Positions 24,901 to 36,194 of a DNA stretch of 64,000 nt are shown here, one piece after another; position 1 is the first letter of the stretch, and each line of letters starts with the position of its first letter. Origin of the DNA: Litoditis marina (lineage: Eukaryota > Nematoda > Chromadorea > Rhabditida > Rhabditidae); contig CAXIWQ010000004.1 in the NCBI GenBank assembly GCA_964036275.1, forward strand, positions 1-64,000, read 5' to 3'. Below the pieces are notes generated by a model that was not told the DNA's origin, made no database searches, and saw only the letters and a program-made list of their open reading frames with translations. A program made the translations under genes and the position numbers.

Positions 24901-27900
24901 AACCACTTTTCTGTCCTACTAGGCCAGAATGAGTGAACAAACTCTTTGTTTTCATAGGAAACGGAACGAGGTTCTGTTCACACCAGTTTCTGCCCTACTA
25001 GGGCAGAATCGTTTGTTCTGCTCAGATCAGCTAATTGTTTTTCCAGAACAGGAAAGTCTCATTGACATCCGATCCACACTCGAGCAAAACCACTTTTCTG
25101 CCCTACTAGGGCAGAATGAGTGAACAAACTCTTTGTTTTCATAGGAAACGAAACGAGGTTCTGTTCACACCAGTTTCTGCCCTACTAGGGCAGAATCGTT
25201 TGTTCTGCTCAGATCAGCTAACTGTTTTTCCAGAACAGGAAAGTCTCATTGACATCCGATCCACACTCGAGCAAAACCACTTTTCTGCCCTACTAGGGCA
25301 GAATGAGTGAACAAACTCTTTGTTTTCATAGGAAACGAAACGAGGTTCTGTTCACACCAGTTTCTGCCCTACTAGAGCAGAATCGTTTGTTCTGCTCAGA
25401 TCAGCTAACTGTTTTACCAGAACAGGAAAGTCTCATTGACATCCGATCCACACTCGAGCAAAACCACTTTTCTGCCCTACTAGGGCAGAATGAGTGAACA
25501 AAATCTGTTTCCTCGTAGGATACGGAACGTTGTTTTCTTCGAACCATTTTGCTGCCCTACTAGGGCAGAATCGTTTGTTCTGCTCAGATCAGCTAACTGT
25601 TTTTCCAGAACAGGAAAGTCTCATTGACATCCGATCCACACTCGAGCAAAACCACTTTTCTGCCCTACTAGGGCAGAATGAGTAAACAAAATCTGTTTCC
25701 TCGTAGGATACGGAACGTTGTTCTCTCCGAACCATTTTGCTGCCCTACTAGGGCAGAATCGTTTGTTCTGCTCAGATCAGCTAACTGTTTTTCCAGAACA
25801 GGAAAGTCTCATTGACATCCGATCCACACTCGAGCAAAACCACTTTTCTGCCCTACTAGGGCAGAATGAGTGAACAAACTCTTTGTTTTCATAGGAAACG
25901 AAACTAGGTTCTGTTCACACCAGTTTCTGCCCTACTAGGGCAGAATCGTTTGTTCTGCTCAGATCAGCTAACTGTTTTTCCAGAACAGGAAAGTCTCATT
26001 GACATCCGATCCACACTCGAGCAAAACCACTTTTCTGCCCTACTAGGGCAGAATGAGTGAACAAAATCTGTTTCCTCGTAGGATACAGAACGTTGTTCTC
26101 TCCGAACCATTTTGCTGCCCTACTAGGGCAGAATAGTTTGCTAACTGTTTTTCCAGAACAGGAAAGTCTCATCGACATCCGATCCACACTCGAGCAAAAC
26201 CACTTTTCTGCCCTACTAGGGCAGAATCGTTTGTTCTGCTCAGATCAGCTAACTGTTTTTCCAGAACAGGAAAGTCTCATTGACATCCGATCCACACTCG
26301 AGCAAAACCACTTTTCTGCCCTACTAGGGCAGAATGAGTGAACAAAATCTGTTTTCTCGTAGGATACGGAACGCTGTTCTCTCCGAACCATTTTGCTGCC
26401 CTACTAGGGCAGAATAGTTTGCTAACTGTTTTTCCAGAACAGGAAAGTCTCATCGACATCCGATCCACACTCGAGCAAAACCACTTTTCTGCCCTACTAG
26501 GGCAGAATGAGTGAACAAAATCTGTTTCCTCGTAGGATACGGAACGTTGTTTTCTTCGAACCATTTTGCTGCCCTACTAGGGCAGAATCGTTTGTTCTGC
26601 TCAGATCAGCTAACTGTTTTTCCAGAACAGGAAAGTCTCATTGACATCCGATCCACACTCGAGCAAAACCACTTTTCTGCCCTACTAGGGCAGAATGAGT
26701 GAACAAAATCTGTTTCCTCGTAGGATACGGAACGTTGTTCTCTCCGAACCATTTTGCTGCCCTACTAGGGCAGAATAGTTTGTTCTGCTCAAATCAGCTA
26801 ACTGTTTTTCCAGAACAAGAAAGTCTAATCGACATCCAATCCACACTTAAGCAAAACCACTTTTCTGCCCTACTAGGGCAGATTAGTTTGTTCTGCTCAG
26901 ATCAGCTAACTGTTTTTCCAGAACAGGAAAGTATCATCGACATCCGATCCACACTCGAGCAAAACCACTTTTCTGTCCTACTAGGCCAGAATGAGTGAAC
27001 AAACTCTTTGTTTTCATAGGAAACGGAACGAGGTTCTGTTCACACCAGTTTCTGCCCTACTAGGGCAGAATCGTTTGTTCTGCTCAGATCAGCTAATTGT
27101 TTTTCCAGAACAGGAAAGTCTCATTGACATCCGATCCACACTCGAGCAAAACCACTTTTCTGCCCTACTAGGGCAGAATGAGTGAACAAACTCTTTGTTT
27201 TCATAGGAAACGAAACGAGGTTCTGTTCACACCAGTTTCTGCCCTACTAGGGCAGAATCGTTTGTTCTGCTCAGATCAGCTAACTGTTTTTCCAGAACAG
27301 GAAAGTCTCATTGACATCCGATCCACACTCGAGCAAAACCACTTTTCTGCCCTACTAGGGCAGAATGAGTGAACAAACTCTTTGTTTTCATAGGAAACGA
27401 AACGAGGTTCTGTTCACACCAGTTTCTGCCCTACTAGAGCAGAATCGTTTGTTCTGCTCAGATCAGCTAACTGTTTTACCAGAACAGGAAAGTCTCATTG
27501 ACATCCGATCCACACTCGAGCAAAACCACTTTTCTGCCCTACTAGGGCAGAATGAGTGAACAAAATCTGTTTCCTCGTAGGATACAGAACGTTGTTCTCT
27601 CCGAACCATTTTGCTGCCCTACTAGGGCAGAATAGTTTGCTAACTGTTTTTCCAGAACAGGAAAGTCTCATCGACATCCGATCCACACTCGAGCAAAACC
27701 ACTTTTCTGCCCTACTAGGGCAGAATCGTTTGTTCTGCTCAGATCAGCTAACTGTTTTTCCAGAACAGGAAAGTCTCATTGACATCCGATCCACACTCGA
27801 GCAAAACCACTTTTCTGCCCTACTAGGGCAGAATGAGTGAACAAACTCTTTGTTTTCATAGGAAACGAAACGAGGTTCTGTTCACACCAGTTTCTGCCCT

Positions 27901-27950
27901 ACTAGAGCAGAATCGTTTGTTCTGCTCAGATCAGCTAACTGTTTTACCAG
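21910..27950 (-). repeat. higher-order repeat in satellite A, period about 3012 bp, two copies
   Basis: Units near 21917, 22481, 23043, 23497, 23685, 24353 and 24544 recur near 24929, 25494, 26057, 26511, 26699, 27365 and 27556, with offsets of 3012-3014 bp. The 1-2 bp drift comes from single-base indels in homopolymers. The block is about 16 monomers long and includes the CTACTAGAGCAG palindrome variant and the GGATACAGAACG Y variant as landmarks. Copies are nearly identical, so the amplification is recent. Confidence 0.87.
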
Positions 27951-30900
27951 AACAGGAAAGTCTCATTGACATCCGATCCACACTCGAGCAAAACCACTTT
28001 TCTGCCCTACTAGGGCAGAATGAGTGAACAAAATCTGTTTCCTCGTAGGATACAGAACGTTGTTCTCTCCGAACCATTTTGCTGCCCTACTAGGGCAGAA
28101 TAGTTTGCTAACTGTTTTTTCCAGAACAGGAAAGTCTCATCGACATCCGATCCACACTCGAGCAAAACCACTTTTCTGCCCTACTAGGGCAGAATCGTTT
28201 GTTCTGCTCAGATCAGCTAACTGTTTTTCCAGAACAGGAAAGTCTCATTGACATCCGATCCACACTCGAGCAAAACCACTTTTCTGCCCTACTAGGGCAG
28301 AATGAGTGAACAAAATCTGTTTTCTCGTAGGATACGGAACGCTGTTCTCTCCGAACCATTTTGCTGCCCTACTAGGGCAGAATAGTTTGCTAACTGTTTT
28401 TCCAGAACAGGAAAGTCTCATCGACATCCGATCCACACTCGAGCAAAACCACTTTTCTGCCCTACTAGGGCAGAATGAGTGAACAAAATCTGTTTCCTCG
28501 TAGGATACGGAACGTTGTTTTCTTCGAACCATTTTGCTGCCCTACTAGGGCAGAATCGTTTGTTCTGCTCAGATCAGCTAACTGTTTTTCCAGAACAGGA
28601 AAGTCTCATTGACATCCGATGCACACATGAGCAAAACCACTTTTCTGCCCTACTAGGGCAGAATGAGTGAACAAAATCTGTTTCCTCGTAGGATACGGAA
28701 CGTTGTTCTCTCCGAACCATTTTGCTGCCCTACTAGGGCAGAATAGTTTGTTCTGCTCAAATCAGCTAACTGTTTTTCCAGAACAAGAAAGTCTAATCGA
28801 CACGACTAGGGCAGATTAGTTTGTTCTGCTCAGATCAGCTAACTGTTTTTTCCAGAACAGGAAAGTATCATCGACATCCGATCCACACTCGAGCAAAACC
28901 ACTTTTCTGTCCTACTAGGCCAGAATGAGTGAACAAACTCTTTGTTTTCATAGGAAACGGAACGAGGTTCTGTTCACACCAGTTTCTGCCCTACTAGGGC
29001 AGAATCGTTTGTTCTGCTCAGATCAGCTAATTGTTTTTCCAGAACAGGAAAGTCTCATTGACATCCGATCCACACTCGAGCAAAACCACTTTTCTGCCCT
29101 ACTAGGGCAGAATGAGTGAACAAACTCTTTGTTTTCATAGGAAACGAAACGAGGTTCTGTTCACACCAGTTTCTGCCCTACTAGGGCAGAATCGTTTGTT
29201 CTGCTCAGATCAGCTAACTGTTTTTCCAGAACAGGAAAGTCTCATTGACATCCGATCCACACTCGAGCAAAACCACTTTTCTGCCCTACTAGGGCAGAAT
29301 GAGTGAACAAACTCTTTGTTTTCATAGGAAACGAAACGAGGTTCTGTTCACACCAGTTTCTGCCCTACTAGAGCAGAATCGTTTGTTCTGCTCAGATCAG
29401 CTAACTGTTTTGCCAGAACAGGAAAGTCTCATTGACATCCGATCCACACTCGAGCAAAACCACTTTTCTGCCCTACTAGGCAGAATGAGTGAACAAAATC
29501 TGTTTCCTCGTAGGATACAGAACGTTGTTCTCTCCGAACCATTTTGCTGCCCTACTAGGGCAGAATAGTTTGCTAACTGTTTTTCCAGAACAGGAAAGTA
29601 TCATCGACATCCGATCCACACTCGAGCAAAACCACTTTTCTGCCCTACTAGGGCAGAATAGTTTGTTCTGCTCAGATCAGCTAACTGTTTTTCAGAACAT
29701 TAAAGTATCATCGACATCCGATCCACACTCTAGCAAACCATTTTTCTGTCCTAATAGGCCAGAATGAGTGAACAAAATCGGTTTCCTCGTAGGATACGGA
29801 ACGTTGTTCTCTCCAAACCATTTTGCTGCCCTACTAGGGCAGAATAGTTGGTTCTGCTCAGATCAGCTAACTGTTTTTCCAGAACAAGAAAGTCTAATCG
29901 ACATCCAATCCACACTTAAGCAAAACCACTTTTCTGCCCTACTAGGGCGGAATAGTTTGTTCTGCTCAGATCAGCTAACTGTTTTTCCAGAACAGGAAAG
30001 TATCATTGACATCCGATCCACACTCGAGCAAAACCACTTTTCTGCCCTACTAGGGCAGAATGAGTGAGTGAACAAAATCTGTTTCCTCGTAGGATACGGA
30101 ACGTTGTTCTCTCCGGACCATTTTGCTGCCCTACTAGGGCAGAATAGTTTGCTTACTGTTTTTCCAGAACAGGAAAGTCTCATCGACATCCGATCCACAC
30201 TCGAGCAAAACCACTTTTCTGCCCTACTAGGGCAGAATAGTTTGTTCTGCTCAGATCAGCTAACTGTTTTTCCAGAACAGGAAAGTATCATCGACATCCG
30301 ATCTACACTCGAGCAAAACCATTTTTCTGTCCTACTAGGTCAGAATGAGTGAACAAAATCGGTTTCCTCGTAGGATACGGAACGTTGTTCTCTCCAAACC
30401 TTTTTGCTGCCCTACTAGGGCAGAATAGTTTGTTCTGCTCAGATCAGCTAAGTGTTTTTTCCAGAACAGGAAAGTCTAATCGACATCCGATCCACACTCG
30501 AGCAAAACCACTTTTCTGCCCTACTGGGCCAGAATGAGTGAACAAAATCTTTGTTTTCATAGGAAACGGAACGAGGTTCTGTTCACACCACTTTTCTGCC
30601 CTACTAGGGCAGAATGAGTGAACAAAATCTGTTTTCTCGTAGGATACGGAACGTTGTTCTCTTCGAACCATTTTGCTGCCCTACCAGGGCAGAATCGTTT
30701 GTTTTGCTCAGATCAGCTAACTGTTTTTCCACAACAGGAAAGTCTCATTGACATCCGATCCACACTCGAGCAAAACCACTTTTCTGCCCTACTAGGGCAG
30801 AATGAGTGAACAAAATCTGTTTCCTCGTAGGATACGGAACGTTGTTCTCTCCAAACCATTTTGCTGCCCTACTAGGGCAGAATAGTTTGTTCTGCTCAGA

Positions 30901-31459
30901 TCAGCTAACTGTTTTTCCAGAACAAGAAAGTCTAATTGACATCCAATCCACACTTAAGCAAAACCACTTTTCTGCCCTACTAGGGCAGAATCGTTTGTTC
31001 TGCTCAGATCAGCTAACTGTTTTTCCAGAACAGGAAAGTCTCATTGACATCCGATCCACACTTGAGCAAAACCACTTTTCTGCCCTACTAGGGCAGAATG
31101 AGTGAACAAAATCTGTTTCCTCGTAGGATACGGAACGTTGTTCTCTCCGAACCATTTTGCTGCCCTACTAGGGCAGAATCGTTTGTTCTGCTCAGATCAG
31201 CTAACTGTTTTTCCAGAACAGGAAAGTCTCATTGACATCCGATCCACACTCGAGCAAAACCACTTTTCTGCCCTACTAGGGCAGAATGAGTGAACAAAAT
31301 CTGTTTCCTCGTAGGATACGGAACGTTGTTCTCTCCGAACCATTTTGCTGCCCTACTAGGGCAGAATAGTTTGCTAACTGTTTTTCCAGAACAGGAAAGT
31401 CTCATCGACATCCGATCCACACTCGAGCAAAACCACTTTCCTGCCCTACTAGGGCAGAA

Positions 31460-34120
31460 TGAATGAACAAAATCTGTTTCCTCGTAGGATACGGAACGTT
31501 GTTCTTTTCGAACCATTTTGCTGCCCTACTAGGGCAGAATCGTTTGTTCTGCTCAGATCAGCTAACTGTTTCTCCAGAACAGGAAAGTCTCATTGACATC
31601 CAATCCACACTTGAGCAAAACCACTTTTCTGCCCTACTAGGGCAGAATGAGTGAACAAAATTTGTTTCCTCGTAGGATACGGAACGTTGTTCTCTTCGAA
31701 CCATTTTGCTGCCCTACTAGGGCAGAATCGTTTGTTCTGCTCAGATCAGCTAACTGTTTTTCCAGAACAGGAAAGTCTCATTGACATCCGATCCACACTC
31801 GAGAAAAACCACTTTTCTGCCCTACTAGGGCAGAATGAGTGAACAAAATTTGTTTCCTCGTAGGATACGGAACGTTGTTCTCTTCGAACCATTTTGCTGC
31901 CCTACTAGGGCAGAATCGTTTGTTCTGCTCAGATCAGCTAACTGTTTTTCCAGAACAAGAAAGTCTAATCGACATCCAATCCACACTTAAGCAAAACCAC
32001 TTTTCTGCCCTACTAGGGCAGAATCGTTTGTTCTGCTCAGATCAGCTAACTGTTTTTCCAGAACAGGAAAGTCTCATTGACATCCGATCCACACTTGAGC
32101 AAAACCACTTTTCTGCCCTACTAGGGCAGAATGAGTGAACAAAATCTGTTTCCTCGTAGGATACGGAACGTTGTTCTCTCCGAACCATTTTGCTGCCCCA
32201 CTAGGGCAGAATCGTTTGTTCTGCTCAGATCAGCTAACTGTTTTTCCAGAACAGGAAAGTCTCATTGACATCCGATCCACACTCGAGCAAAACCACTTTC
32301 TGCCCTACTAGGGCAGAATGAGTGAACGAAATCTGTTTCCTCGTAGGATACGGAACGTTGTTCTCTCCGAACCATTTTGCTGCCCTACTAGGGCAGAATA
32401 GTTTGCTAACTGTTTTTCCAGAACAGTAAAGTCTCATCGACATCCGATCCACACTCGAGCAAAACCACTTTTCTGCCCTACTAGGGCAGAATGAGTGAAC
32501 AAAATCTGTTTCCTCGTAGGATACGGAACGTTGTTCTCTCCAAACCATTTTGCTGCCCTACTAGGGCAGAATAGTTTGTTCTGCTCAGATCAGCTAACTG
32601 TTTTTCCAGAACAAGAAAGTCTAATTGACATCCAATCCACACTTAAGCAAAACCACTTTTCTGCCCTACTAGGGCAGAATCGTTTGTTCTGCTCAGATCA
32701 GCTAACTGTTTTTCCAGAACAGGAAAGTCTCATCGACATCCGATCCACACTCGAGCAAAACCACTTTCCTGCCCTACTAGGGCAGAATGAGTGAACAAAA
32801 TCTGTTTCCTCGTAGGATACGGAACGTTGTTCTCTTCGAACCATTTTGCTGCCCTACTAGGGCAGAATCGTTTGTTCTGCTCAGATCAGCTAACTGTTTT
32901 TCCAGAACAGGAAAGTCTCATTGACATCCAATCCACACTTGAGCAAAACCACTTTTCTGCCCTACTAGGGCAGAATGAGTGAACAAAATTTGTTTCCTCG
33001 TAGGATACGGAACGTTGTTCTCTTCGAACCATTTTGCTGCCCTACTAGGGCAGAATCGTTTGTTCTGCTCAGATCAGCTAACTGTTTTTCCAGAACAGGA
33101 AAGTCTCATTGACATCCGATCCACACTCGAGAAAAACCACTTTTCTGCCCTACTAGGGCAGAATGAGTGAACAAAATTTGTTTCCTCGTAGGATACGGAA
33201 CGTTGTTCTCTTCGAACCATTTTGCTGCCCTACTAGGGCAGAATCGTTTGTTCTGCTCAGATCAGCTAACTGTTTTTCCAGAACAAGAAAGTCTAATCGA
33301 CATCCAATCCACACTTAAGCAAAACCACTTTTCTGCCCTACTAGGGCAGAATCGTTTGTTCTGCTCAGATCAGCTAACTGTTTTTCCAGAACAGGAAAGT
33401 CTCATTGACATCCGATCCACACTTGAGCAAAACCACTTTTCTGCACTACTAGGGCAGAATGAGTGAACAAAATCTGTTTCCTCGTAGGAAACGGAACGTT
33501 GTTCTCTCCGAACCATTTTGCTGCCCCACTAGGGCAGAATCGTTTGTTCTGCTCAGATCAGCTAACTGTTTTTCCAGAACAGGAAAGTCTCATTGACATC
33601 CGATCCACACTCGAGCAAAACCACTTTCTGCCCTACTAGGGCAGAATGAGTGAACGAAATCTGTTTCCTCGTAGGATACGGAACGTTGTTCTCTCCGAAC
33701 CATTTTGCTGCCCTACTAGGGCAGAATAGTTTGCTAACTGTTTTTCCAGAACAGTAAAGTCTCATCGACATCCGATCCACACTCGAGCAAAACCACTTTT
33801 CTGCCCTACTAGGGCAGAATGAGTGAACAAAATCTGTTTCCTCGTAGGATACGGAACGTTGTTCTCTCCAAACCATTTTGCTGCCCTACTAGGGCAGAAT
33901 AGTTTGTTCTGCTCAGATCAGCTAACTGTTTTTCCAGAACAAGAAAGTCTAATTGACATCCAATCCACACTTAAGCAAAACCACTTTTCTGCCCTACTAG
34001 GGCAGAATCGTTTGTTCTGCTCAGATCAGCTAACTGTTTTTCCAGAACAGGAAAGTCTCATTGACATCCGATCCACACTTGAGCAAAACCACTTTTCTGC
34101 CCTACTAGGGCAGAATGAGT
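31460..34120 (-). repeat. higher-order repeat in satellite A, period 1328 bp, two copies
   Basis: Units near 31463, 31651, 31839, 32234 and 32495 recur near 32791, 32979, 33167, 33562 and 33823, all at offset 1328 bp. They share the variants GAACAAAATTTG, CTCGAGAAAAACC, GTGAACGAAATC and GAACAGTAAAGTC. A further copy of the left-hand part (30806-31654) lies at 34307-35152, offset 3501 bp, so this end of the array was amplified more than once. Confidence 0.87.
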
Positions 34121-35172
34121 GAACAAAATCTGTTTCCTCGTAGGATACGGAACGTTGTTCTCTCCGAACCATTTTGCTGCCCTACTAGGGCAGAATCGTT
34201 TGTTCTGCTCAGATCAGCTAACTGTTTTTCCAGAACAGGAAAGTCTCATTGACATCCGATCCACACTCGAGCAAAACCACTTTTCTGCCCTACTAGGGCA
34301 GAATGAGTGAACAAAATCTGTTTCCTCGTAGGATACGGAACGTTGTTCTCTCCAAACCATTTTGCTGCCCTACTAGGGCAGAATAGTTTGTTCTGCTCAG
34401 ATCAGCTAACTGTTTTTCCAGAACAAGAAAGTCTAATTGACATCCAATCCACACTTAAGCAAAACCACTTTTCTGCCCTACTAGGGCAGAATCGTTTGTT
34501 CTGCTCAGATCAGCTAACTGTTTTTCCAGAACAGGAAAGTCTCATTGACATCCGATCCACACTTGAGCAAAACCACTTTTCTGCCCTACTAGGGCAGAAT
34601 GAGTGAACAAAATCTGTTTCCTCGTAGGATACGGAACGTTGTTCTCTCCGAACCATTTTGCTGCCCTACTAGGGCAGAATCGTTTGTTCTGCTCAGATCA
34701 GCTAACTGTTTTTCCAGAACAGGAAAGTCTCATTGACATCCGATCCACACTCGAGCAAAACCACTTTTCTGCCCTACTAGGGCAGAATGAGTGAACAAAA
34801 TCTGTTTCCTCGTAGGATACGGAACGTTGTTCTCTCCGAACCATTTTGCTGCCCTACTAGGGCAGAATAGTTTGCTAACTGTTTTTCCAGAACAGGAAAG
34901 TCTCATCGACATCCGATCCACACTCGAGCAAAACCACTTTCCTGCCCTACTAGGGCAGAATGAGTGAACAAAATCTGTTTCCTCGTAGGATACGGAACGT
35001 TGTTCTCTTCGAACCATTTTGCTGCCCTACTAGGGCAGAATCGTTTGTTCTGCTCAGATCAGCTAATTTTTCCAGAACAGGAAAGTCTCATTGACATCCA
35101 ATCCACACTTGAGCAAAACCACTTTTCTGCCCTACTAGGGCAGAATGAGTGAACAAAATTTGTTTCCTCGTA

Positions 35173-35602
35173 GGAAACGGAACGAGGTTCTGTTCACACC
35201 AGTTCCTGCCCTACTAGGGCAGAATCGTGTGTTCTGCTCAGATCAGCTAACTGTTTTTCCAGAACAGGAAAGTCTCATTGACATCCGATCCTCACTCAAG
35301 CAAAACCACTTTTCTGCCCTACTAGGGCAGAATGAGTGAACAAACTCTTTGTTTTCATAGGAAACGGAACGAGGTTCTGTTCACACCAGTTTCTGCCCTA
35401 CTAGGGCAGAATCGTGTGTTCTGCTCAGATCAGCTAACTGTTTTTCCAGAACAGGAAAGTCTCATTGACATCCGATCCTCACTCAAGCAAAACCACTTTT
35501 CTGCCCTACTAGGGCAGAATGAGTGAACAAAATCTTTGTTTTCATAGGAAACGGAACGAAGTTCTGTTCACACCACTTTTCTGCCCTACTAGGGCAGAAT
35601 GA
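35173..35602 (-). repeat. right arm of the 430-bp inverted repeat
   Basis: Reverse complement of 8479-8908, sharing GTGTGTTCTGCTCAG and ATCCTCACTCAAGC, which are otherwise rare. Similarity ends on the left where the sequence becomes TTCCTCGTAGGAAACGG, a Y-to-Z chimeric module. On the right the arm abuts the N run. Confidence 0.85.
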
Positions 35603-35625
35603 NNNNNNNNNNNNNNNNNNNNNNN
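35603..35625. other. assembly gap, 23 N
   Basis: A run of 23 undetermined bases. To its left satellite A is in the inverted orientation, and to its right in the first orientation, so an orientation switch is hidden in the gap. The flanks equal 8479 (reverse strand) and 7779 (forward strand). The true missing length is unknown. Confidence 1.
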
Positions 35626-36194
35626 TCAAGTGTGGATTGGATGTCGATTAGACTTCCGTGTTCTGGAGTAACAGTTAGCTGATCTGAGCAGAACAAACTG
35701 TTCTGCCCTAGTAGGGCAGCAAAATGGTTTGGAGAAAACAACGTTCCGTATCCTACGAGGAAACAGATTTTGTTCACTCATTCTGGTTTTGCTCGAGTGT
35801 GGATTGGATGTCGATTAGACTTCCGTGTTCTGGAAAAACAGTTAGCTGATCTGAGCAGAACAAACTGTTCTGTCCTAGTAGGGCAGCAAAATGGTTTGGA
35901 GAAAACAACGTTCCGTATCCTACAAGGAAACAGATTTTGTTCACTCATTCTGCCCTAGTAGGGCAGAAAAGTAGTGTGAACAGAACCTCGTTCCGTTTCC
36001 TATGAAAACAAAGAGTTTGTTCACTCATTCTGCCCTAGTAGGGCAGAAAAATGGTTTTGCTCAGGTGTGGATTGGATGTCGATTAGACTTCCGTGTTCTG
36101 GAAAAACAGTTAGCTGATCTGAGCAGATGTTCTGTCCTAGTAGGGCAGCAAAATGGTTCGGAGAACCATTTTGCTTAAGTGTGGATTGGATGTC
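35626..36194 (+). repeat. satellite A, first orientation, near-copy of 7779-8347
   Basis: Three module pairs of satellite A collinear with 7779-8347, including the fold-back hairpin at 36147-36175. The block ends in mid X module at GGATTGGATGTC, where satellite B begins at CATGTATAC. It is the last satellite A sequence in the window. Confidence 0.95.

Larger units (their letters stand above)
18719..35602 (-). repeat. satellite A array, inverted orientation, right part
   Basis: Continuation of the inverted array after the insertion, with the same X, X', Y and Z modules and nested HORs. The stretch from about 29640 to 30560 is more diverged than its surroundings: TTTTTCAGAACATTAAAG, CCTAATAGGCCAG, and a 4-bp duplication giving GAGTGAGTG at 30062. 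The remainder is highly uniform. From about 35173 it mirrors 8479-8908, and it stops at the N run. Confidence 0.97.

Noticed and set aside
259..35526. Dozens of 60-135-codon open frames on both strands in satellite A, with similar translations
   Set aside because: They recur once per repeat unit, overlap each other on opposite strands, start and stop at repeat-fixed positions, and break with every indel. They show no recognisable domain. They are consequences of the repeat.
145..35602. CRISPR-like array (regular palindromic repeats)
   Set aside because: The palindromes are evenly spaced, but the sequences between them are themselves repeated modules, not unique spacers. No cas-like genes are present, and the setting is eukaryotic satellite.
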